NCBI GenBank assembly: GCA_947252455.1 | Contig: CAMXVQ010000019.1 | Span: 1 to 18,912, forward strand | Origin: an uncultured Atopobium sp. | Lineage (GTDB): Bacteria > Actinomycetota > Coriobacteriia > Coriobacteriales > Atopobiaceae | Length of the DNA stretch: 18,912 nucleotides | Direction of reading: 5' to 3' | Shown here: positions 7,104 to 13,868 of the stretch, one piece after another | Position numbering within the stretch: position 1 is the stretch's first letter | How the letters are laid out: each line of letters begins with the position of its first letter | Position numbers and translations under genes: made by a program | Notes under the pieces: model-generated | What the model was told of the DNA's origin: nothing | Database searches by the model: none | Seen by the model: only the letters and a program-made list of their open reading frames with translations

Positions 7104-8099
7104 ATGTACGAAAAACTATGCGAGCCAACTGCGTATCAAAAAGAGATCAAGTTGTATGCCGGTCATGGTGCAACCGAGCTTTCTGAACGCATTGCAAATG
7201 TTTTACATCTTCAGCTTCAAGGTTTGACGCTTAACCAATTTGCAAACGGTGAAATTTACGCACGTTTTATGGAATCCGTTCGCGGCGATGAAGTATTCTT
7301 CATTCAAAGTATTGCAGGTAAAAATGTTAATGATTTGCTGATGGAAACCCTTATTGTTGCAGATGCTGCTTCACGCGCATCAGCTGCAAGCTTTACCGCG
7401 GTTATCCCCCACTACGGATATGCACGTCAAGATCGTAAAGCTTCCTCACGCGAGCCTATTACCGCACGTTTGGTTGCTAACCTGCTTGAAGCTGCAGGAG
7501 TAGATCGTATTATCACGGTTGATTTGCACTCTGGCCAAATTCAAGGATTCTTTGATATACCTGTAACGCACCTAACGGCTCTTTATCTGTTTGGTGATTA
7601 CTTTAAGAAAAAAGATTTTGACTGGGATAACACCGTGGTTGTATCGCCAGATATGGGACGCGCTAAAGTTGCCAAAAAACTGTCTGATTACCTGGGCTGC
7701 GAAGTTGCTATTGCGCATAAAAGTCGTCCAAAGCATAACGCCGCCGAGGTTATGGGCATTATTGGTAACATTAAAGGCAAAACGTGCATTATTAACGACG
7801 ATATGATTGATACCGCAGGCACTTTAGTTGGTTCTATCACCAAACTTAAAGAAATGGGCGCAGGAGATATTTACGTTTCGGCAACGCACGGCGTGTTCTC
7901 GGGAGAAGCTATTTCTCGTCTTGAAAACGCCCCTATTGTTGAATGCGTGGTAACAGACGCAATTCCTTGCCCTGTAGCCAACACACCTGGTTCTAAGATT
8001 AAATCAATAACCGTTGCAGAGACTGTGGCAAATTGTATTTACAACGTTTATACCAACCATTCAGTTTCTGAATCAGGTGCTGGAAACTCAGAGATGTAG
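7104..8099 (+). CDS. prs: Ribose-phosphate pyrophosphokinase (PRPP synthetase)
   Basis: A 331-residue class I PRPP synthetase that transfers pyrophosphate from ATP to ribose-5-phosphate; PRPP feeds nucleotide, His and Trp synthesis, including PyrE encoded downstream. Visible motifs are QFANGEIYARF (45-55), HYGYARQDRK (103-112) with the ATP-site segment, DLHSGQIQGFFD (140-151), the flexible segment after VVSPDMGRAK (179-188), and the PRPP loop NDDMIDTAGT (231-240). The N-terminus is about 12 residues longer than in the Bacillus enzyme. Translation probably couples to glmU, whose stop is 2 bases upstream; AAAGAGGA inside the glmU end serves as ribosome site. pth starts 8 bases after the stop. 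Confidence 0.96.
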   Translation: MYEKLCEPTAYQKEIKLYAGHGATELSERIANVLHLQLQGLTLNQFANGEIYARFMESVRGDEVFFIQSIAGKNVNDLLMETLIVADAASRASAASFTAVIPHYGYARQDRKASSREPITARLVANLLEAAGVDRIITVDLHSGQIQGFFDIPVTHLTALYLFGDYFKKKDFDWDNTVVVSPDMGRAKVAKKLSDYLGCEVAIAHKSRPKHNAAEVMGIIGNIKGKTCIINDDMIDTAGTLVGSITKLKEMGAGDIYVSATHGVFSGEAISRLENAPIVECVVTDAIPCPVANTPGSKIKSITVAETVANCIYNVYTNHSVSESGAGNSEM

Positions 8100-8107
8100 C
8101 TCGTTTG

Positions 8108-8713
8108 ATGTCCCGCGACAATCTTTTTACACCAAAACATATCCCAACACAGATATCATGCATTATTGGTTTGGGAAATCCTGGAGCAGAATATGCGCGC
8201 ACGCCTCATAATATTGGCTTTGAGGCGTGCGATGCCCTCGCACGCATCTTGCATGCCAGCTATTGGAAATCTCAAGCAGGATGCTTAGTAGCAGCAGCTT
8301 CGCGTGCTGATGGCTCGATGATATATATCGCAAAACCACAGGGTTATATGAATACTTCTGGAGGACCTGTTTCAAAGCTTTTGCGAGAACTTAAGCTCAC
8401 TACACGTGATATTCTTGTGCTCCACGATGACTGTGATATGGATTTAGGAAACGTAAAGCTCAAATGGGGCGGCGGACTCAACGGGCACAACGGTTTACGC
8501 TCGCTTGCACAGAAGCTTCAAACTTCTGATTTTGCGCGCCTTAAATGCGGCATTGGCAGGCCATCGGGGCGTATGAACTTGGCAACCTATGTTCTTACAC
8601 CCGTGCGCGGCAAGCAGCAAGAACTTTTTGACGTTGCGGTAGACGCAGCGTCGGTGACTTGTCAAAAATGTCTGGCAAACGGCTTCCAAAAAACTCTTGC
8701 CGATAATTCATAA
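8108..8713 (+). CDS. pth: Peptidyl-tRNA hydrolase
   Basis: A 201-residue esterase that frees tRNA from peptidyl-tRNA dropped by stalled ribosomes. GLGNPGAEYARTPHNIGF (21-38) carries Asn24 and catalytic His34; further active-site positions are Asn82 in YMNTSG, Asp107 in HDDCDMDLG and Asn128 in GHNGLRSL. Compared with E. coli Pth there are about 14 extra N-terminal residues before the first beta strand, so the true start may be later, but no better in-frame ATG is present. A TTG at 8105 is a possible alternative. The ribosome site is poor, consistent with coupling to prs. Last gene of the glmU-prs-pth operon; mfd, often next in Gram-positives, is absent. Confidence 0.95.
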   Translation: MSRDNLFTPKHIPTQISCIIGLGNPGAEYARTPHNIGFEACDALARILHASYWKSQAGCLVAAASRADGSMIYIAKPQGYMNTSGGPVSKLLRELKLTTRDILVLHDDCDMDLGNVKLKWGGGLNGHNGLRSLAQKLQTSDFARLKCGIGRPSGRMNLATYVLTPVRGKQQELFDVAVDAASVTCQKCLANGFQKTLADNS

Positions 8714-8728
8714 AAATATTGCTAGTAT

Positions 8729-8737
8729 TGGTATAAA
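8729..8737 (+). promoter_or_regulatory. Extended -10 promoter for nfnAB
   Basis: TGG followed by TATAAA (TG at 8729-8730, hexamer 8732-8737) fits an extended -10 element in the 123-base gap between pth and nfnA. No good -35 is visible. It lies about 100 bases before the nfnA start, leaving a leader of roughly 95 bases that contains the palindrome CACATGTG. Confidence 0.4.
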
Positions 8738-8836
8738 GATTTGCATTCGGTACATCGTTAAAGGGGAACGCTGTGCCACATGTGATGCGCATACATTGGG
8801 GGATGTGTGTTGTCATCAAGGAGAGGATCATGTGCA

Positions 8837-9679
8837 ATGTATAAAATTCTCGAGAAAAAACAATACTCAGAAAAAGTGTTTCAATTTCGCGTGTACGCTC
8901 CCGAAATTGCCAAACACGCTCATGCTGGCCAATTTTTAATGGTTCGTGCCGACGAAACAGGTGAACGCGTGCCGTTTACGCTTGCCAACTGGAATGCGCA
9001 AGAAGGCTGGATCGAATTCATTTTTATGTGCATTGGGAAAACAACCTACCTGCTTTCACAATTTGAGGCGGGTCAGGAGCTCCTTGATGTAACAGGTCCT
9101 TTAGGCAAGCCAACAGAAATGCATGAAGGTCGCTGGGCAGTCATTGGCGGCGGTGTAGGATTGGCAATTGCTTTCCCCGTTGCAAAACTGTTATCCAAAG
9201 CTGGATGCGAGGTACATGCTATTATGGGCGCGCGCTCTAAAGAACTTTTATTGTTAGAGCCGCAGTTCAAAGAACTATTACCTCAAGACCATATTCACAT
9301 TACCACCGATGATGGTTCATATGGCGAAAAAGGCGTAGTTACCGCTCCCCTTGAGCGTCTTTGTAATCAAGGCGCTATCGACCGTGTTTTTTGCGTGGGC
9401 CCTGTTCCTATGATGCGTTTTTCGACCATGACCGCACAAAAATACAACGTTCCTATTATTGCCTCCCTTAACCCCATTATGGTAGATGGAACGGGAATGT
9501 GTGGCTGTTGTCGTGTTGAAGTGGGCGGACAAACAAAGTTTGCATGCGTAGACGGCCCTGATTTTGATGCAACGCTTGTCGACTGGGATGACCTGCGCGC
9601 ACGACTTGGCGCCTACCGACAAGAAGAAGCCGAATCGCTTGAAGCATACGAGGAAAAGAGTCAGTCATGCCCGAAGTAA
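8837..9679 (+). CDS. nfnA: NfnA: FAD/[2Fe-2S] subunit of NADH-dependent ferredoxin:NADP oxidoreductase
   Basis: A 280-residue flavoprotein of the ferredoxin-NADP reductase fold. The FAD motif RVPFT is at 44-48, the nucleotide-binding GGGVG at 104-108, and the C-terminal iron-sulfur segment has Asp217 in MVDGTG, then Cys222, Cys225 and Cys237. That Asp-plus-three-Cys pattern is known for NfnA; PyrK, the look-alike subunit of dihydroorotate dehydrogenase B, instead has four Cys in a CGxGxC-type motif. The start at 8837 has AGAGGA at 8822-8827; GTG 8807 would add 10 residues. The last 13 bases overlap nfnB. Together the pair bifurcates electrons from NADPH to NAD and ferredoxin, or the reverse. 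Databases often label it sulfide dehydrogenase subunit or PyrK-like. Confidence 0.88.
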   Translation: MYKILEKKQYSEKVFQFRVYAPEIAKHAHAGQFLMVRADETGERVPFTLANWNAQEGWIEFIFMCIGKTTYLLSQFEAGQELLDVTGPLGKPTEMHEGRWAVIGGGVGLAIAFPVAKLLSKAGCEVHAIMGARSKELLLLEPQFKELLPQDHIHITTDDGSYGEKGVVTAPLERLCNQGAIDRVFCVGPVPMMRFSTMTAQKYNVPIIASLNPIMVDGTGMCGCCRVEVGGQTKFACVDGPDFDATLVDWDDLRARLGAYRQEEAESLEAYEEKSQSCPK

Positions 9680-11073
9680 AAGATCGTTGGATTCCCAACA
9701 TGAAAGCCGATCGTGTGGCCGATAATGAAGAGCCTGCAGAACTTCGCGCAAAAGATTTTCGCCCTGTTGATAAAGGGTTTACGGCTGAAATGGCTCAAGC
9801 TGAAGCGCAACGCTGTCTTCGTTGTAAAAGGCCGCTGTGCGTAGAAGGCTGCCCCGTAAATATCAACATACCAGCATTTATACAAAAGATTTACGAAGGA
9901 AAATATGGCGAGGGCTTAGATATTATTCATGAACAGTCTTTGCTTCCTGCCATTTGTGGACGTGTGTGCCCTCAAGAAACACAGTGCGAAGGCGTTTGCG
10001 TGCGTGGACGCCGAGGTAAGCCTGTTGCCATTGGTCAGCTTGAACGCTTTTTAGGTGATAGAAGCGAACTTGCTGGTGCACCCAAAATGAAGGCAAAAAA
10101 TGGTAAAAAAGTTGCCATCATTGGATCGGGCCCTGCAGGTATAGCATGTGCTGGTGAGCTTGCCCGCAACGGCTTTGATGTCACCATTTTTGAAGCATTT
10201 TTTACTGCTGGCGGTGTGTTGGTGTATGGCATTCCCGAATTTCGTCTTCCTAAAAAGATTGTAAAACGAGAGATAGATGGCCTTAAAAAACTGGGCGTAA
10301 CGTTTGAATACAACTCGGTTATGGGTCGTTTGGCAAATGCACAAGAACTTTTGGACGAAAAAGGTTTTGATGCGATATTTGTAGGAACTGGTGCAGGTTT
10401 GCCCAAGTTTCTTAACATCCCAGGAGAAAACTTACCAAACGTCTTTTTTGCTAATGAATATTTAACACGTGCAAATCTTATGCAAGCAAACAATTTTCCT
10501 ACCTTTGACACACCCACCAAACACGGCCGCAATGTAGTTGTGTTTGGTGGCGGAAACGTTGCTATGGATGCGGTTCGCACGGCTAAACGTTTAGGTGCAA
10601 AACGTGCGATTATTGCCTATCGTCGTAGTGAAGAAGAAATGCCCGCTCGTAAAGCAGAGCTCCACCACGCCAAAGCAGAGGGCGTTGAAGTAATGCCTCT
10701 TGTTGCGCCTGTAGAATTTATTGCAGGTGATGATGGCTGTGTTTGTGGGGTAAAGGTTCAAAAAATGCAATTGGGCGAGCCCGATGAATCGGGACGCAGA
10801 CGCCCTATTCCTATTGAGGGTGCACTTGAAACCATAGCGTGTGATGTTGCCATATCAGCTATTGGTACTAACGCTAATCCATTTGCAAAACTCATTGGCG
10901 GTATGGAGCTTAATAAATGGGGCTATATTACCGCCGACGAAGACGGGCGCACATCCAATCCGCGCATATGGGCAGGTGGCGACATTGTAACTGGTGCAGC
11001 TACGGTCATTTTGGCAATGGGCGCTGGCAAACGTGCTGCCGCCAGCATAACTAAGACTCTTCTTGCCTCATAA
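9667..11073 (+). CDS. nfnB: NfnB: glutamate synthase small subunit-like subunit of Nfn transhydrogenase
   Basis: A 468-residue protein with two [4Fe-4S] cysteine sets, Cys50/53/58/62 and Cys97/101/107/111, then the FAD site GSGPAG (153-158) and a second dinucleotide site GGGNVAMDA for NADPH followed by RRSEEEMPAR. This is the GltD-like architecture, but no glutamate synthase large subunit is nearby, and the overlap with nfnA identifies it as NfnB. It would carry the bifurcating FAD and exchange electrons with NADPH and ferredoxin. GAGGAAAAG about 10 bases ahead is the ribosome site within nfnA. The downstream terminator closes the operon. Alternative name in annotation: NADPH-dependent glutamate synthase (gltA). 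Confidence 0.9.
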   Translation: MPEVKDRWIPNMKADRVADNEEPAELRAKDFRPVDKGFTAEMAQAEAQRCLRCKRPLCVEGCPVNINIPAFIQKIYEGKYGEGLDIIHEQSLLPAICGRVCPQETQCEGVCVRGRRGKPVAIGQLERFLGDRSELAGAPKMKAKNGKKVAIIGSGPAGIACAGELARNGFDVTIFEAFFTAGGVLVYGIPEFRLPKKIVKREIDGLKKLGVTFEYNSVMGRLANAQELLDEKGFDAIFVGTGAGLPKFLNIPGENLPNVFFANEYLTRANLMQANNFPTFDTPTKHGRNVVVFGGGNVAMDAVRTAKRLGAKRAIIAYRRSEEEMPARKAELHHAKAEGVEVMPLVAPVEFIAGDDGCVCGVKVQKMQLGEPDESGRRRPIPIEGALETIACDVAISAIGTNANPFAKLIGGMELNKWGYITADEDGRTSNPRIWAGGDIVTGAATVILAMGAGKRAAASITKTLLAS

Positions 11074-11163
11074 ACACGCCTTTTGGATAATCGCGGCAGC
11101 TTGTGTAAAACTGCAAAATTTTAACGTGCTTGCTGCTTTATCTTATGTAGTTTGGTGCTTCAT

Positions 11164-11202
11164 AATCACCTTGATACCTCGCGTTATCAAGGTGATTTTT
11201 TC
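11164..11202 (+). terminator. Rho-independent terminator of nfnAB
   Basis: A perfect 13-bp stem, AATCACCTTGATA at 11164-11176 and its complement at 11185-11197, with an 8-base loop and a run of T to 11201. It lies 90 bases after the nfnB stop and directly abuts the next promoter. Confidence 0.95.
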
Positions 11203-11231
11203 TTGACATATATAAATTGCTCCTGTATAAA
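11203..11231 (+). promoter_or_regulatory. Near-consensus sigma-70-type promoter
   Basis: TTGACA at 11203-11208 and TATAAA at 11226-11231 are separated by exactly 17 bases, with a TG at 11224-11225 directly before the -10. It is the best promoter in the window. It drives the short frame at 11249 and, by read-through, the membrane protein at 11364. Confidence 0.85.
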
Positions 11232-11248
11232 ATAGAAAAGGAGTTTAT

Positions 11249-11359
11249 ATGACATCACGCTCATTGATATATCGGCTTAATCTTATGCATAAAGTTTTCT
11301 AATACATTGAAGCCGATTGGGGCGCTGCATACCCCAATCCCGTTGTAGGTACCTGGTGA
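11249..11359 (+). pseudogene. Short broken frame resembling the RibD N-terminus (or a 17-residue leader peptide)
   Basis: AAGGAG at 11238-11243 precedes ATG 11249, which opens 17 codons (MTSRSLIYRLNLMHKVF) ending in TAA 11300-11302. Reading on in the same frame gives YIEADWGAAYPNPVVGTW and then TGA at 11357-11359. The segment WG-x3-PNP-x-VG and its distance from the Met 13 match the start of riboflavin deaminase RibD (family pattern: YM, about ten residues, then GxGxTxPNPxVGAV). That suggests a ribD relic with a nonsense codon and almost total deletion; no HAE deaminase motif or other ribD part follows. The alternative is that the 17-codon frame is a functional leader peptide, since promoter and ribosome site are intact. 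No FMN riboswitch is seen. Confidence 0.42.
11271..11339 (+). promoter_or_regulatory. Two mutually exclusive hairpins in the leader of the membrane protein gene
   Basis: Hairpin 1 pairs ATCGGCTT (11271-11278) with AAGCCGAT (11310-11317). Hairpin 2 pairs GATTGGGG (11315-11322) with CCCCAATC (11332-11339) over a 9-base loop. They share GAT at 11315-11317, so cannot both form fully. The 5' arm of hairpin 1 is inside the 17-codon frame, so a translating ribosome would favour hairpin 2. No T-run follows hairpin 2. The geometry resembles an attenuator, but chance repeats in a decaying gene are possible. Confidence 0.35.
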
Positions 11360-11363
11360 TGCT

Positions 11364-11714
11364 ATGAAAACCAAGGCTAAACTCATTGAGGGCTTTGACT
11401 CCCGTTTATTGATAGGATATTTAAGTCCGTTAGTTTTTCTTACGAGCGCGTCAATTTACAGTGATTTACTCCACGTGATATATATACTTGCGATAAGTGC
11501 TTATGCACTTTACAGCTGGTATAAGCTATCCTGCGAAAGGTATAACAAAACGTATATACATACCAAAACAAAACGCCTTTTGGTAATGCTTCCCGTGCTT
11601 ATAATCCTATCGGTACTTGCACATCTTGTCGATAGTATATGGACCGTTCCAGGCTACATTCTGCCATGCATCATGGGATGTTGCGCTTATGTATACGTAA
11701 TTAACAAAAAATAG
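11364..11714 (+). CDS. Unrecognised small membrane protein
   Basis: A 116-residue protein of no family I recognise. It has about four hydrophobic segments (roughly residues 16-32, 34-52, 70-88 and 93-112) separated by a basic loop (YNKTYIHTKTKR, 60-71), so a small integral membrane protein is likely. Isoleucine is often encoded by ATA and the gene is more AT-rich than its neighbours, hinting at recent acquisition or weak constraint. GGTGAT at 11355-11360 is a poor, close ribosome site overlapping the end of the broken frame, whose TGA lies 5 bases before this ATG, so expression may rely on coupling to the upstream frame and on the promoter at 11203. pyrE ends 62 bases away on the opposite strand. 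Confidence 0.6.
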   Translation: MKTKAKLIEGFDSRLLIGYLSPLVFLTSASIYSDLLHVIYILAISAYALYSWYKLSCERYNKTYIHTKTKRLLVMLPVLIILSVLAHLVDSIWTVPGYILPCIMGCCAYVYVINKK

Positions 11715-11776
11715 TAGAAAAAGCGCGAACACAAGCTCGTTATGTTTTGAACAAGACAAACGTTGTGGTGCCTGCA

Positions 11777-12430
11777 CTATGCAGTGCGCCACGACTCATC
11801 AGCAGGATTATCTCTAAACGCCAAAAGACGAGCCTCGTCGGACGGTTGAATATAGTGTTCCTCAACAGCCACTTTAACCAAGGTGTCTAAATCACACAAA
11901 CTTGTGTTGGTCACATGAGCCGCCGCCAAACGTTCAATACCTTTTTGCATACCATAGGTAAATATGCTTACAATACCCAAAACATCGGCACCAAACTCGC
12001 GTAATGGATTAACACAATCTAAAACGCTCCCACCTGTAGAGATAAGATCTTCGATAACCACACATTTTTGTTGGGGTTCAAGATGACCTTCAATTTGGTT
12101 TTTGCGACCGTGATCTTTGGCAGAACCACGAACATATCCCATAGGAAGTCCAAGCCTATCAGCTGCAATTGCAGCATGCGCAATGCCTGCTGTAGAAGTT
12201 CCCATAAGAATCTCTGTCTGAGGGTAGAGCTGCATAACCAGCGCGGCAAGTGACTCATCAACAAGCGTTCTGGTAGCGGGATAGCTTAAAGTTAAACGAT
12301 TATCGCAATAAATAGGGCTAATAATTCCGCTTGCCCACGTAAACGGATGCGAAGGGTTAAGAAATACAGCCTTCTCCGCCAACAGTGCATGAGCAATTTC
12401 TTGTTTTGTTGCAAGTGTAACCGATGCCAT
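11777..12430 (-). CDS. pyrE: Orotate phosphoribosyltransferase
   Basis: A 217-residue cytoplasmic enzyme that joins orotate and PRPP to form orotidine monophosphate in pyrimidine synthesis. Seen: SGIISPIYCDNR (34-45), GTSTAGIAHA (77-86), the flexible catalytic loop around VRGSAKDHGRKNQIEG (100-115), and the PRPP loop VIEDLISTGGS (125-135). AGGAG at 12438-12442 lies 7 bases before the start. It stands alone among pyr genes and follows a glycosyltransferase gene by 18 bases on the same strand, so the two are probably cotranscribed although functionally unrelated. A GCACT/AGTGC stem overlaps the stop codon but lacks a T-run. Confidence 0.96.
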   Translation of the reverse strand: MASVTLATKQEIAHALLAEKAVFLNPSHPFTWASGIISPIYCDNRLTLSYPATRTLVDESLAALVMQLYPQTEILMGTSTAGIAHAAIAADRLGLPMGYVRGSAKDHGRKNQIEGHLEPQQKCVVIEDLISTGGSVLDCVNPLREFGADVLGIVSIFTYGMQKGIERLAAAHVTNTSLCDLDTLVKVAVEEHYIQPSDEARLLAFRDNPADESWRTA

Positions 12431-12448
12431 AGTCTATCTCCTCATAAC

Positions 12449-13519
12449 TTATCGCCGTGCTTTAAGCAAGGCAAACAAATGTGCATTGTGACGTTTAACA
12501 AACGAAATAAATTTACCTTCTTGATAGCAAAGACGTGCGTTTTTGCGCCTGATAGGAACAAGCATAAGCTCCATCATTTTAGAACGAGGATGCGCAAACA
12601 TAACAGCTTTTTGAGCCCGCGGCGTAGAAATCATATCTTTAATGTGCTGCAACTTTTGGGACACCGAAAGTGTACAAGCAGGATTGCAAACATTTTCGAT
12701 ACACCCAATAAGCCGCTCGATATAGCGTCTTTGAATCATCTCAAAGGCATGAGGCTCGTCGTGTAAATGCCAGTGTTGGTATAAATCGCACATCCACGCA
12801 TGCTCTTCTTCGCGCTTTTGGTACATGTCTTTGCGCCAACGCGCGGTTTCAGACTCTTTACGTGCGCGAATAAAATGATAGTACGGCTGTGACAATACGC
12901 CCACTTTTTCGCAATCGCGAATATAATCAAGCACAAAAGGAAAATCATCCCAAAACGTATTACGAAAACGTGCATGTATCGCCTCTATGCGCTCGCGCAA
13001 AAAGAGCTTATTCCACGGCGTATAGAGCTGATTTTCATCAAAAAGCCGATACGCAAACAGCCTAAATTCATCTCTAGAAGAAAAAACCTTTGTTTCGCAA
13101 TGCTTGATTTCGGTTGCAAACTGATTATCGCGTCCATAATACGTATCAATATAAAAGCCAGAGATTACCAGCTCAAGACCATGCTTTACGGCGTAGACAT
13201 ACATATCTTCTAGCATGTGATTGTCTGCCCAGTCATCGGCATCCATAAACATAACGTATGATCCGCGCGCTTTGTCCAGCGCAAAATTACGAGCCGCAGG
13301 CGCGCCAGCATTAGGCGTATGAAAAACGGTAATACGCGTGTCTCGCATTTCAAGGGCATCTAAAATGGTGCCCGTTCTATCGGTAGAACCATCATCTACA
13401 ACAAGCAGCTCAAAGTTAGTAAGCGTTTGCTGCTGCAAAGATTCAACGGCGCGCTGAACATACCCCTCTACATTGTATGCAGGCATGATAACTGAAATTT
13501 TAGGCGCTTTTGGAGCCAT
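12449..13519 (-). CDS. Family 2 glycosyltransferase
   Basis: A 356-residue GT-A fold enzyme that would move a sugar from a nucleotide-sugar to an acceptor, probably for a surface polysaccharide or glycolipid. The N-terminal domain has ISVIMPAYNVEGYVQRAV (8-25), VDDGSTDRTG (41-50), NAGAPAARN (70-78) and the metal-binding DADDW (93-97). The middle TPWNKLFLRE and the C-terminal region rich in aromatic and basic residues are common in capsule-type enzymes. It has no membrane segments. AGGAGT at 13527-13532 sets the start at 13519; an ATG at 13540 would add 7 residues. pyrE follows after 18 bases. No other polysaccharide genes are close, so donor and acceptor remain unknown. Confidence 0.88.
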   Translation of the reverse strand: MAPKAPKISVIMPAYNVEGYVQRAVESLQQQTLTNFELLVVDDGSTDRTGTILDALEMRDTRITVFHTPNAGAPAARNFALDKARGSYVMFMDADDWADNHMLEDMYVYAVKHGLELVISGFYIDTYYGRDNQFATEIKHCETKVFSSRDEFRLFAYRLFDENQLYTPWNKLFLRERIEAIHARFRNTFWDDFPFVLDYIRDCEKVGVLSQPYYHFIRARKESETARWRKDMYQKREEEHAWMCDLYQHWHLHDEPHAFEMIQRRYIERLIGCIENVCNPACTLSVSQKLQHIKDMISTPRAQKAVMFAHPRSKMMELMLVPIRRKNARLCYQEGKFISFVKRHNAHLFALLKARR

Positions 13520-13726
13520 ATTTCGTACTCCTATACACAAGCTCTATCCCTTATTGCACATCTAGTATGGAATACTTACGCCATAAAGTTGTGTTGAAGC
13601 AGTGAACAGCACGCGAATTACAAGACAAATACAAAATTCGATGAGCGTGTGAAAATGGTGCACGAAAACGTTTGTGTCGAAGCAACCGACGTTAAACGTG
13701 CGCTGTTTGATATATGTGCGCTGTCT

Positions 13727-13793
13727 TATGCATGTGCGCGTGTAGCGCGTATATGCATGTGCATCGCGTGCATGCGTGTGTATTACGTGCGTA
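13727..13793. repeat. 67-base alternating purine-pyrimidine tract (possible Z-DNA former)
   Basis: The sequence alternates Y/R almost without fault: runs 13727-13744, 13745-13764, 13765-13783 and 13784-13793, with only three phase breaks. It is made of CG, TG/CA and TA steps (for example GCGCGT, TGCATG, GTGCGCG). Such tracts are the classic sequence type able to adopt left-handed DNA under negative supercoiling. Confidence 0.65.
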
Positions 13794-13835
13794 GGCGTGT
13801 TGTATTACGTGCGAAGCGCGTTGTAGTACACCTAG
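13774..13835 (+). repeat. Imperfect 21-bp tandem repeats
   Basis: Unit 1 at 13774-13794 and unit 2 at 13795-13815 both start GCGTGT and share GTATTACGTGCG (13780-13791 and 13803-13814). A third, more diverged 20-base unit (13816-13835) starts GCGCGTTGTA. A trace of a fourth begins at 13836. Confidence 0.6.
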
Positions 13836-13868
13836 GCGCGTCACATCGCGAATCTACGTACGCTAACT

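Larger units (their letters stand above)
13541..13868. other. Spacer between the glycosyltransferase and truA, rich in repeats
   Basis: This 328-base gap lies between two minus-strand genes. The 92-codon frame open on the + strand (13649-13927) is Val/Arg/Cys/Ala-rich, runs into truA and reads like translated repeats, so I do not call it a gene. The right two thirds hold an alternating purine-pyrimidine tract and 21-bp tandem units, listed separately. No clear terminator for truA or promoter for the glycosyltransferase is visible. Confidence 0.5.

Noticed and set aside
8837..9679. PyrK (dihydroorotate dehydrogenase electron transfer subunit), tempting because pyrE is nearby
   Set aside because: The iron-sulfur motif lacks the PyrK cysteine pattern, no pyrD is present, and the gene overlaps nfnB.
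9667..11073. Glutamate synthase small subunit GltD
   Set aside because: No large subunit nearby and the overlap with an NfnA-type gene fits the Nfn complex better.
11764..11792. Stem overlapping the pyrE stop codon as a terminator
   Set aside because: GCACT/AGTGC is flanked by imperfect outer pairing and no T-run follows on either strand.
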